61,376 bases of DNA from JOPF136 sp035541255 (GTDB lineage: Bacteria; Acidobacteriota; Terriglobia; Acidiferrales; UBA7541). This document shows, piece by piece, positions 51,763 through 60,800 of this stretch (position 1 is its first letter; the number at the start of each line of letters is the position of its first letter). The stretch covers positions 1-61,376 of the forward strand of contig DATKNR010000179.1 in NCBI GenBank assembly GCA_035541255.1. Direction: 5' to 3'. Under the pieces are notes generated by a model, which saw nothing but the letters and a program-made list of their open reading frames with translations, was not told the DNA's origin and did no database searches. Both the position numbers and the translations under genes were made by a program.

Positions 51763-53115
51763 TCACCGCTTCCCTTCCTCTTCTTTCACCAGCCCCCGCA
51801 TTTCTGAAATCGCGATCACCGGCAGGAAGCGGATGAACAGGTAGAAAAGCGTCAGGAAGAGCCCAATCGTCCCGAAGAACGTGTAAATGTCCCACTGCGT
51901 CGGCCAGTACATGCCCCACGACGACGGCAGGAAATCCCGGTGCAGGCTGGTCACCACGATGATGAACCTCTCCAGCCACATGCCCGTATTCACCACAATC
52001 GAAAGCACGAACAGCACCAACGTATTCGCCCGCACTCGCCGCAGCCACATCAGTTGCGGCAACACGATGTTGCAGGTGATCAGCGACCAGTAGAAGAACG
52101 CGTAAGGCCCCGTCCAGCGGTTCAGCACCATGAATTTCTCGTACACGTCGCCCGAATAAAATGCCGAAAACGTCTCCAGCATGTACCCGTACGCCACGAT
52201 CAATCCCGTCGCCAGCATCACCTTCGCCATATTGTCCAGGTGCCGCATGGTAATGAAATCTTCCAGCTTGTAGAACTTCCTCAGCGGGATCGCCAGCGAC
52301 ATCACCATCGCAAACCCCGAGTAGATCGCGCCGGCCACGAAGTACGGCGGGAAAATCGTTGTGTGCCATCCCGGAATGATTCCGATCGCGAAGTCGAAGC
52401 TCACCACTGTGTGCACGCTCAGCACCAGGGGTGTAGCCAGCCCGGCCAGCAGCAGCGAAGCCGTCTCGTACCGGTGCCAGTGCACTGCCGAACCCCGCCA
52501 GCCCATACTCAGCACACCGTACACCACCTGCGTGATCCGGTTTTTCGCGCGGTCGCGAAGCGTGGCCAGGTCCGGAATCATCCCCACGAACCAGAACAGC
52601 AGCGACACTGTCGCGTACGTGGACACCGCGAACACGTCCCACACCAGCGGGCTGCGGAACTGCGGCCACGTATACATCGTGTTTGGGTACGGCAACAGCC
52701 AGTAGAACAGCCACGGCCTCCCCATGTGCAGCAGCGGGAACGCCCCCGCGCATGCCACCGCGAAGATCGTCATCGCTTCGGCGAACCGGTTGATCGACGT
52801 CCGCCACTTCTGCCGCAGCAGCAGCAGGATCGCGCTGATCAGCGTCCCCGCGTGCCCGATCCCCACCCACCACACGAAATTGACGATGGCGAAGCCCCAG
52901 CCGATGGGGATGTTGATTCCCCAGATGCCCACCCCTCGGGCAAACAGGTAGGTCACCGCAATATTCAGCATCATCAGCAGCGCGAAGCTGATCGCAAACC
53001 CGATCCACCACCCGCGCGGCGTTTTCCGCCCCAGCACGATCGCGCTGATTTGGTCGGTTACGGAGGCGAACGAGTGCCCGGGTTCGATGATGGGGGATGC
53101 GCGGTCGGCTGACAT
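51763..53115 (-). CDS. actC: Alternative complex III subunit ActC (NrfD/PsrC-like)
   Basis: The 450-residue protein has ten membrane helices of the NrfD type (GWWIGFAISFALLMMLNIAV, GFAIVNFVWWVGIGHAGTLISA, HWHRYETASLLLAGLATPL). It holds the quinol-binding site with ActB. It is the first gene of the operon. The start is the ATG at 53115, with a weak ribosome binding site. Upstream lies a long non-coding leader with a candidate promoter. Confidence 0.92.
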   Translation of the reverse strand: MSADRASPIIEPGHSFASVTDQISAIVLGRKTPRGWWIGFAISFALLMMLNIAVTYLFARGVGIWGINIPIGWGFAIVNFVWWVGIGHAGTLISAILLLLRQKWRTSINRFAEAMTIFAVACAGAFPLLHMGRPWLFYWLLPYPNTMYTWPQFRSPLVWDVFAVSTYATVSLLFWFVGMIPDLATLRDRAKNRITQVVYGVLSMGWRGSAVHWHRYETASLLLAGLATPLVLSVHTVVSFDFAIGIIPGWHTTIFPPYFVAGAIYSGFAMVMSLAIPLRKFYKLEDFITMRHLDNMAKVMLATGLIVAYGYMLETFSAFYSGDVYEKFMVLNRWTGPYAFFYWSLITCNIVLPQLMWLRRVRANTLVLFVLSIVVNTGMWLERFIIVVTSLHRDFLPSSWGMYWPTQWDIYTFFGTIGLFLTLFYLFIRFLPVIAISEMRGLVKEEEGKR

Positions 53116-53494
53116 GAATCGCTTAGGCTCCGGAACGCTTCCTCGTGCCCGTCCCGATTCTGTCCGAGAGTGTCCCGTTCCCGGGACGCTTCACGGGCAG
53201 TCCTGCTCTTGCGACTTCGAAGACTCGACTCGGCTCAGGAGGAATTCTCAGCCGTGGGGTGGGTCTTCCTGCCTCCGCACTCGCGCAAGGTGCGCGCGCG
53301 CTGCTTTGCATCGCGCCTCCCTCCCCCCTCAGGCGCTTGCCGCGGCCCCGGCCCGCCTCAGCGATGCCGGGCAATCGAATTTCGCGCAGTAGAATATGAC
53401 TGGGCCGATGCGGAAGCAAGTTGATTCCCGCTGATTTGAATAGCCTGCGCGGGAGTTAGGCCCTTTTCGCTGCTCCGGGGATGGAGTTTCCCGT
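53116..53494. other. Upstream region of the respiratory operon
   Basis: About 380 bases without a supported gene. It has one candidate promoter for the operon (separate entry) and one perfect hairpin, GTCCCG-TTCC-CGGGAC at 53172-53187, without a T-run. The hairpin would lie in the transcript leader and could affect stability or regulation. Confidence 0.4.
53391..53419 (-). promoter_or_regulatory. Possible sigma70-type promoter of the ActC-CtaF operon
   Basis: On the minus strand TTGCTT and TATTCT are separated by 17 bases. RNA would start near 53384, giving a leader of about 270 bases that includes the hairpin at 53172-53187. The match is moderate. Confidence 0.25.
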
Positions 53495-54307
53495 CTAGTT
53501 GGAACTCGAGAGCGGCCGCGCCACTTCGTCGTCCGTTATCGTCACGTTGTGGTGCAGCGTTGTGATGCGGAACTGGATGTTCACGCCCGGCCCCTGCACA
53601 CTTCCCCGGTACGGATACTTGATCCCATCCACGTCGCGATAGTCGTCCTGCCTCTCCACCACCGTCGGTGTCGGCGAAAGCGGATTCTCGAACAAATCCG
53701 TCCGGAACAGCAGCCCGCTTTCCGCATCAAAATACAGCAGACGCTGCTGTCCGCCGGCCACGCACGCCTCCACCACGTATGCGAGCCGTCCGTCCGCCGT
53801 TTTTTGCCCAATCATTTTCGGGTGCGGATAAATTTTCGCCAGGTCGATCTCGGAGTAGAAGTCTGCCAGCGCTTTCCGGTCCGCCTCGCGCGCGCCCTGC
53901 AGTTCCTTCACTTTTCCGGAAGGGTCCTGCTCCCAGCCGGCTTTGCCGTCGTAGCCGTTGCGATACACATACCCGTTCTGGAGCTTCATCACGGAAAGCT
54001 CCACGTTGGGCACTCGCTCGTATACCAGCAGCGTTCCCGTCCCCTCAATCCCTTCGATGCGCACCGTCCCTCTCGACACCCGCGATGTGAGTTTCTCCCA
54101 CGCCGCGCGGCCCCCGATCACCTGCATATAATGCTCAAATACCTGCTGTGCGGTGGGCAGCGCAGGTGCGTTCCCCGGCGCGGCCTGCGGGCCGGAGCTG
54201 GCCGGGGTGCCCGGCGCCGCTGGGGTTTGCGTGCTCGTCTGGCCAGCCGCGGGCAGGCATGCCCCAACGATCAGCAGTCCCGCAAGCACTGGTTCGATTC
54301 GTCGCAT
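53495..54307 (-). CDS. Exported hypothetical protein, LolA-like fold
   Basis: The 270-residue protein has a signal peptide (residues about 7-23, ending AAGQ) and an Ala/Pro-rich linker. The body has QQVFEHYMQVIGGRAAWEKL, GTVRIEGIEGTG, GYDGKAGWEQDP, LLYFDAESGLLFR and VERQDDYRDVDGIKYPY. These segments match the beta-sheet of LolA-like exported proteins, which bind lipophilic ligands. No known partner is nearby. It is divergent from the YoaK gene. Confidence 0.7.
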   Translation of the reverse strand: MRRIEPVLAGLLIVGACLPAAGQTSTQTPAAPGTPASSGPQAAPGNAPALPTAQQVFEHYMQVIGGRAAWEKLTSRVSRGTVRIEGIEGTGTLLVYERVPNVELSVMKLQNGYVYRNGYDGKAGWEQDPSGKVKELQGAREADRKALADFYSEIDLAKIYPHPKMIGQKTADGRLAYVVEACVAGGQQRLLYFDAESGLLFRTDLFENPLSPTPTVVERQDDYRDVDGIKYPYRGSVQGPGVNIQFRITTLHHNVTITDDEVARPLSSSN

Positions 54308-54466
54308 CTTTCCTCCGCCTCGTAGTGCAGCCCCGTCTGCTGGACTCTGTCCTCGCCGCTTTTAGCTTGACACACTCCGCCAGTCTCACGAATCTTTCAT
54401 GCGATTCTACGCCCGAATCCGGCGACCAATTCCAGTTACGACTTCATTGAGTAACAGGAGTGTTCC

Positions 54467-55234
54467 ATGAGCGTCACGCCCGACCCCATGCTTTCCCGGC
54501 TCCGCAGAGATTCGTTCGTCCTCCTCCTCGCCTGGGCCGCCGGCGGCGTGGACGCCATCGGCTACTTCGGCCTCAACCACGTATTTACTGCCAACATGAC
54601 CGGGAACACCGTCCTGCTTGGCCTCAGCCTGGGACAGGGACACGGTCTCGCTGCCGCTTCGAACTTTGTCGCTCTTGTGGGATTCGCCGCCGGCGTCGCG
54701 CTCGGCGCGCTCATTGTCGAGCGTGGCAGCCAGCCCGGCGCCTGGGACCGCCGTGTCACCGCCGCGCTCTTCCTCGAAGCGATGATGCTCGCCGCTTTCA
54801 CGTTTCTCTGGCACGTCGCGCCTCAGAGCCGCCAGCCGGGCTCCGTAGTTCTCTACACTCTCATCGCGTTTTCCGCGCTCGCCATGGGCATCCAGAGCGC
54901 TGCCGTCCGCCGTCTGAATCTTCCCGGCGTCGCCACCACCTACGTCACCGGTACCATCACCAGCCTCTTTTCCGGGCTCACCCATCTCTTCCGTCCCTCA
55001 CGCACACAGCCGGAGGAGAAAGCGGCCACGACGCAGCCCGGTGTGTGGAACCCTTCGGCGCAGCTTCAGGCCGCCGTCGTGATTGCCTACGGTCTCTCCG
55101 CTCTCGCCAGCGGATATTTCCAGAGCCGTGTCCCGGGCCTCGTCGCCGTTGCCCCTCTGTTCGCGATTGCCGTCGTTCTCTTGATGGTCACCTTCAGCCA
55201 TCGAAAACACGAATCGCGCTCTGCTTCGGCGTGA
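54467..55234 (+). CDS. YoaK/DUF1275 family membrane protein
   Basis: The 255-residue protein has six membrane helices and the DUF1275 signature near its start, AWAAGGVDAIGYFGLNHVFTANMTGNT. AGGAG lies about eight bases before the ATG. A perfect TTGACA occurs about 100 bases upstream (54367-54372), but the -10 box after it is poor. The family is thought to include transporters but has no firm substrate. Confidence 0.85.
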   Translation: MSVTPDPMLSRLRRDSFVLLLAWAAGGVDAIGYFGLNHVFTANMTGNTVLLGLSLGQGHGLAAASNFVALVGFAAGVALGALIVERGSQPGAWDRRVTAALFLEAMMLAAFTFLWHVAPQSRQPGSVVLYTLIAFSALAMGIQSAAVRRLNLPGVATTYVTGTITSLFSGLTHLFRPSRTQPEEKAATTQPGVWNPSAQLQAAVVIAYGLSALASGYFQSRVPGLVAVAPLFAIAVVLLMVTFSHRKHESRSASA

Positions 55235-55264
55235 TTCCGCGCATCCTTGCATCTCCGGCTGTGC

Positions 55265-55270
55265 TAGACT
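55265..55270 (+). promoter_or_regulatory. Possible extended -10 box
   Basis: TGCTAGACT contains an extended -10 TG followed by TAGACT. It lies 35 bases before the Cys-rich peptide gene, leaving room for the strong ribosome binding site. No -35 box is clear. Confidence 0.25.
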
Positions 55271-55305
55271 GCCGCCGCCCAGCGTCCCAATCAGGAGGGG
55301 AGAAC

Positions 55306-55500
55306 ATGAAGCGAATTGCCGCTCTCGCTGCACTCGCGTTGCTTTTCTTTTCCAGCGTAGCCGCCGCACCGCCTCGCCGTCCCATGTGCTGCCACGGCTG
55401 CAACATGTATTCCTGCAACACGGAACAGTGCGGCAAGACATGCAAGCTCGGGCCCAAGTGTTCCCACTGCTGGAAAAAGGATTGCGGCGGCACTCACTGA
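55306..55500 (+). CDS. Secreted small cysteine-rich peptide
   Basis: The 64-residue protein starts after a strong AGGAGGGG. A signal peptide (RIAALAALALLFFSSVAAA) is followed by a mature region of about 43 residues with nine cysteines, seen as MCCHGC, YSC, EQC, KTC, PKCSHC and KDC. The odd number of cysteines and the many His and Lys residues suggest metal binding or disulfide cross-linking. No known family was recognised. Confidence 0.75.
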   Translation: MKRIAALAALALLFFSSVAAAPPRRPMCCHGCNMYSCNTEQCGKTCKLGPKCSHCWKKDCGGTH

Positions 55501-55560
55501 TCCTGTAGTTCGGGCGCTGCGGGCATCCCCCGGACTGGCTGAGCAGGCGCTACGGCTCAC

Positions 55561-56892
55561 TCACGCCGCCGCGCTGTCGATTCGCAGTATCGTCTGCAGC
55601 AGCACATTCGCCCCGTTCGCGCAGTCTTCCCACCGCGTCAATTCCTTTGGCGAATGGCTGATCCCGTCCACGCTCGGCACAAAAATCATTCCCATCGGCC
55701 CCAGTGTGGCCATCATCTGCGCATCGTGCCCGGCGCCGCTCGGCAGCCTCATCGTCTTAAGTCCCAGCCCGGCTGCAGCCTGCTCGATTTCCTTCTGTAT
55801 CTCCGGGCTCGCTGCTGCCGGCGGGGCATGCTCCGTCAGTGTCATGGTGATTTCGGTTCCCGTCTCTTTCGCGATTTCCTTTGCCCGCTCCCGGATTTCC
55901 CCGCCCAGCCGCGCGATTTTTTCAGCGGAAAGATCGCGCAATTCAATCGAGTGTTTCACCAGCCCCGGCACCACGTTCGGCGCGTTCGGAAACACCTCGA
56001 GCCGTCCCACCGTCCCAACCTGCCGTCCCGGCTCCCGCGTCACGATGGCCTGCACCGCTTCGATCAGTTTCGCCGCGGCCAGCAGCGCGTTCCGACGCTC
56101 CGGCATCGGCGTGGTTCCCGCGTGATTCGCAAAGCCGTGGATTTCCACCGCGTACTCGTCGATGCTCACGATTCCTTCCACCACTCCGATCGGCACATGC
56201 GCTTTGTACAGCGTGGCGCCCTGCTCGATGTGCAGTTCCAGATAGCACCGGAACGCGCCGGGCTCCAGCCGGGCCTCCGCCAGCCGCGATGGATTGCCCC
56301 CGAGTTTGTGGATTCCCTCTCCAATCAAGATTCCGTGCTCCACGCGCGCTAGATCCTCGGCCCGCAATTTCCCTGCAGCCGCCGAGCTTCCCGTCAGCCC
56401 TCCTTCTTCGTCCGTCCAGATGGCCATATGCAGCGGATGCCGTGTGGTGATTCCGTGCTCTTCCAGCGTGTGCAGCACCTCAATCGCAGACATCGAGCCC
56501 AAGTCGCCGTCGAAATTCCCGCCGCTCGGCACTGAATCAATGTGCGAGCCGAACAGGATTGGTTTCAGCCCCCGCTCTTTCCCTGGGCGCTCTCCCCAGA
56601 TATTCGCTGCGGCGTCGATTCGCGGCTCCAGCCCCGCCGCGCGCATCCGCTCCATCGCATACTTCCGTCCAGCCATGTCGCCGTCGGAAAACGCCACTCG
56701 GCTCACTCCGTCGGAAAACGTGCCTCCCGCCGGCCGCCCAAACTCGCTCAGCCCTTCCAGCGATTCCCGCAGCCGGCCGGCGTTGATCCGCAAGTTAGCG
56801 TCGGGCATTTCTGTAGCGTACAGGCGTGAAAGTGCGGCATTTGCACCAGCCACCGCCAACCCGCCGAGCAGCTCCCTGCGTGTGATCTTCAT
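55561..56892 (-). CDS. Tat-exported M20-family amidohydrolase (allantoate amidohydrolase/N-carbamoylase type)
   Basis: The 443-residue protein starts with a Tat signal (TRRELLGGLAVAGANAA). The M20 metal-site motifs are all present: GSHIDSVPSGGNFDGDLG, DEEGG, LHIEQG and HSPKE, with the dimerisation domain (FANHAGTTPMPERRNA) between. These enzymes hydrolyse carbamoyl- or ureido- amide bonds, for example in allantoate or N-carbamoyl amino acids. The Tat export is unusual for family members, which are mostly cytoplasmic. The substrate is not known. Confidence 0.88.
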   Translation of the reverse strand: MKITRRELLGGLAVAGANAALSRLYATEMPDANLRINAGRLRESLEGLSEFGRPAGGTFSDGVSRVAFSDGDMAGRKYAMERMRAAGLEPRIDAAANIWGERPGKERGLKPILFGSHIDSVPSGGNFDGDLGSMSAIEVLHTLEEHGITTRHPLHMAIWTDEEGGLTGSSAAAGKLRAEDLARVEHGILIGEGIHKLGGNPSRLAEARLEPGAFRCYLELHIEQGATLYKAHVPIGVVEGIVSIDEYAVEIHGFANHAGTTPMPERRNALLAAAKLIEAVQAIVTREPGRQVGTVGRLEVFPNAPNVVPGLVKHSIELRDLSAEKIARLGGEIRERAKEIAKETGTEITMTLTEHAPPAAASPEIQKEIEQAAAGLGLKTMRLPSGAGHDAQMMATLGPMGMIFVPSVDGISHSPKELTRWEDCANGANVLLQTILRIDSAAA

Positions 56893-57046
56893 AGCGGCCT
56901 GATATTAGACTCCGCCTTTCCCCCGCGCCAGCATGACTTTGTCCCCGAATCCGAGACTGCACTCTGCACTCGGAGCGAAGCTATCCGGAAGTACCGGCCG
57001 TGTCTTCGGGAGTAGTCACCTCGGAAAATTGAGATAGAGTCGCGTC

Positions 57047-57604
57047 ATGCGCCGGAGCCTTCCCTTGGCCTTGACAACGTTTCGGCTGCTTCTCGGGCCC
57101 GCCGCTTTGTTGTCCGCGTTCTTAGGGGCTTCGCGCTTTGTCTATCTGCCCATCCTGGTGGCCGGAACTCTTTCGGATATCTTTGACGGCATCCTGGCGC
57201 GCCGGTTGGGCGTGGCCACTCCGGCGCTGCGGCGCTACGACAGCACCACCGACGTTATTTATTACCTGTTCTTGCTTGCCACAGCTTGGGTCGCTCGCCG
57301 CGAGGTGCTGGTCGCTGCTGCCTGGGCGATCGCAATTCTTCTTTTTTCGGAGACATTGTTGGTGGCGGTCAGTTTCGCGCGATTTCGCACCTATCCTGCC
57401 ACTCATTCTTATCTTGCCAAGGCCTATGGGCTCTGTCTGCTCGGGGGATGCGTTGCCTTGCTCGTCTTCAATGCCGGGGATTGGGTCATTCTGTCCGTCG
57501 TCGTTGTGGGCTTGGCGGCAAACGCGGAAATCCTGGCGATTCATTTACTCCTGGACGCCCCGCCAGTCGACGTACGCTCCGTATTCGACGTTTGGAGAAA
57601 GTGA
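57047..57604 (+). CDS. CDP-alcohol phosphatidyltransferase-like membrane protein
   Basis: The 185-residue protein has about six membrane helices. The CDP-alcohol phosphotransferase signature is present near residue 44: Asp-x2-AspGly-x2-AlaArg, then nine residues, then Asp-x3-Asp in RYDSTTD. The conserved Gly before the last two Asp is Leu here, which may affect activity. No clear ribosome binding site precedes the ATG, and a TAGAGT box lies six bases upstream, so the message may be leaderless. Confidence 0.8.
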   Translation: MRRSLPLALTTFRLLLGPAALLSAFLGASRFVYLPILVAGTLSDIFDGILARRLGVATPALRRYDSTTDVIYYLFLLATAWVARREVLVAAAWAIAILLFSETLLVAVSFARFRTYPATHSYLAKAYGLCLLGGCVALLVFNAGDWVILSVVVVGLAANAEILAIHLLLDAPPVDVRSVFDVWRK

Positions 57605-57843
57605 TGAATCCCGAGGGCCACGCCCCGGCCCCCTGTACCGGAACTGTCCCTTCGGACCATTGCTTTCCGGAGTCTCTTGAGTTATTCATCGGCTACGTCT
57701 TCGAGCTGATTTAGCCCGGGGAAGTGGTATCAGCTGCGTCCTGCCCGGAACGGTCTGAAGCGGGCCGTGGCGTCTCCATCCGTCGGCTGAATTCTCCTGA
57801 TGTTTCGTGGGCCCGATTTTCCTTTGATCCGAGGAGGAGGCCC

Positions 57844-60800
57844 GTGTTCCGAAAACTGGCTCTCGCTTACCTGAGCGCCGTATTCCTGGCGCTTCTCTTC
57901 TCGTCTGTTTCTGCCCGGGCGCAGGGCCAGCCCGCGCCGCATCCTCGAATCCTGCAGCGGATTGACGAAGGCAACCAGGTCGTGCTCAGGGGAAACACGC
58001 GCGCCGAAGCGAATGCTCGGAATGACCGCGGTCTCGTTGCAGACGACCTGCCCATGGACCATCTCCTGCTTCAGTTGCGCCGCTCGCCTGAGCAGGAACA
58101 GGCCCTTCAGCATTTCCTCGATGATCTTCAGACAAAGGGATCGCCCGCCTTTCATTCCTGGATCGCCGCTCAGGAATTTGGAGCGCGCTTCGGTCTCGCA
58201 AAGCAGGACCTCGACGCGATTTCCAGCTGGCTCCAGGCGCATGGCTTTACCGTCAACGTCGTCTATCCCAGCGGCATGGCCATCGATTTCTCCGGCACTG
58301 CCGGCCAGGTTCGCCAGGCCTTCCATACCGAGATTCATCGCCTCGATGTCAAAGGCGAGCAGCACCTCGCCAATATGAGCGACCCTCGAATTCCCTCGGC
58401 TCTCGCTCCCGTCGTTGCCGGCATCGTGTCCTTGCACGACTTCAAACCTCAGGTCATGCACAGGATGCGCGAGCAGTCGCCCAATTTCACTTTCAGCGGT
58501 TCGAATGGGCCCCTCTATCCGCTCGTGCCCGCGGACCTTGCAACGATCTACAACTTGAATCCTTTGTTCGCTGCCGGTTATTCCGGCCAGGGACAGACCA
58601 TCGTGGTGATTGAAGACACCAATGTCTACAATGCCGCGGACTGGTACACATTTCGTTCCGAGTTTGGGCTTTCCAGCTACTCGTCGGGGTCGTTTTCCAC
58701 GGTTCACCCCGCGCCTGCTACCGGCGTCAACAATTGCATCAACCCAGGCGTCTTCGTCCCCAACGACGCGGAGGCGATTCTCGACGCCGAATGGGCCAGC
58801 GCCGCCGCGCCTAGTGCCGCGATCCAACTGGCGTCTTGCGCGGACACTCTCACCACCTTCGGCGGTCTGATCGCCGTCCAGAACCTGATCAACTCCACCA
58901 GCCAGCCTCCCGCCATCATCAGCATCAGCTACGGCCAGTGCGAGGCCCTGAACGGCGAAGCGGCGAACGCGGCATTCAATTCGGCGTACCAGCAAGCCGC
59001 CGCGGAAGGTGTTTCCGTTTTTGTTGCCGCGGGCGATAGCGGTGCCGCCGGCTGCGACAATGGCGCTCCCGTCGCCACTCACGGCATCGGTGTGAACGCG
59101 CTGGCGTCCACGCCCTACAACGTGGCAGTCGGCGGAACAGATTTCAGCGACTCTTATTCCGGCACGAACAGCAATTATTGGAGCTCCACCAATTCGTCCG
59201 CCTTTGGCTCCGCTTTGTCCTATATTCCGGAGATCCCCTGGAACGACTCCTGCGCCGGTCAGCTGGCCTCGATCTACGAAGGCTTTCCCACACCGTATGG
59301 CTCCGCCGGCTTTTGCAACAGCAACCTCGGCGCCTATCTGCACACCACCACAGCCGGCGGCGGCGGGCCAAGCGCGTGCGCGACTGGTTCGCCATCCTCC
59401 AGCGGAGTCGTAAGCGGCACTTGCCAGGGATGGCCCAAGCCCTCGTGGCAATCCGTCTTTGGCAACCCTGCGGACGGGGTCCGCGATACTCCGGACGTTT
59501 CCCTTTTCGCCGCCAACGGTCTTTGGAGGCACTATTACGTTTTCTGTTGGTCGGATGTCTACTATGGCGGAACCGCTTGCTCGGGCAACCCCAGCGGCTG
59601 GTCGGGCGCAGGCGGAACTTCCTTCTCTTCACCCATCATGGCCGGCATCCAGGCCCTGGTGAACCAGAAGGCCGGGGCCCCTCAAGGCAATCCCAACCCT
59701 GCCTATTACCAGCTTGCTGCCAACGAATACGGAGCCAATGGCTCCAGCGCCTGCAACTCGGCCAATGGCGCTGCCGTAGCCGATGTCTGCGTTTTCTACG
59801 ACGTGACTCTGGGCGACATGGATGTGGACTGTGTGGGCACATTCAATTGCTACCTGCCCTCCGGCACTGTCGGAGTCCTTTCCACCTCCAGCAGCCTCTA
59901 CCAGCCTTCTTACGGCGCCACATCCGGTTGGGACTTCGCCACCGGCATCGGCACGGTCAACGCCGCCAATCTCGTCAATAATTGGCCGTCGGCTACTCCG
60001 AACTTCACACTGGCTGTGTCACCCGGCAGCCTGTTCCTCACGCGAGGCTCGACCGGCACCAGCACGATTACAGTGACTCCGCACAACGGGTTCAGCGGTG
60101 AAGTGAATTTCTCTGCGACCGGCCTGCCTCTCGGCGTTTCCGCGTCGTTCAGCTCCAATCCGACGGCCGACTCGACTACCCTGACTCTGACGGTGGACGG
60201 CACGGCCGCCATCGGCACCGTCGCCGTGGTCATCACCGGCACGTCGGACACACTCACGAATTCAACTGCGATCTCTCTGACCGTCAACTCGGTGGGCAAC
60301 TTTACCGTCGCGGCTTCACCCAGCAGCATGAATCTTTTTCAGGGAGCCACCGGCGCGAGCACGATCGCAATTACCCCGCAAAATGGGTTCGATGCCGGAG
60401 TCACCCTCTCGGCATCGGGTCTGCCAAGTGGCGTCACCGCGTCGTTCAGTCCCAACCCCGCCACGTCCACCAGCACGCTCACTCTTACAGCCGCCTCTTC
60501 CGCTCTCACGGGATCGTTTTCTCCGACCATCACCGGCACCTCGGGCAGCCTGGTGAGCTCAACCACGATCACTCTCACCGTGACTGTGCCGCCCACTTTT
60601 ACTCTTTCTTCCTCGCCCGGGAGCCTCACCGTCATGCAAGGCACCGCGGGCGTCGGCACCATCACGATTGTTCCCCAGAACGGCTTCACCGATTCCGTGA
60701 ACCTCTCTGCCTCCGGTCTTCCAGACGGCGTGGCCGCGTCGTTTAGCCCGAACCCCGCCACGTCATCGAGTACGTTCACCCTGGCGGCCAGTGCGACGGC

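Noticed and set aside
57730..59532. Long minus-strand open frame (about 600 codons)
   Set aside because: It is antisense to the sedolisin gene, whose plus-strand frame has a signal peptide, activation domain and catalytic motifs. The minus frame has no domain and reflects high GC content.
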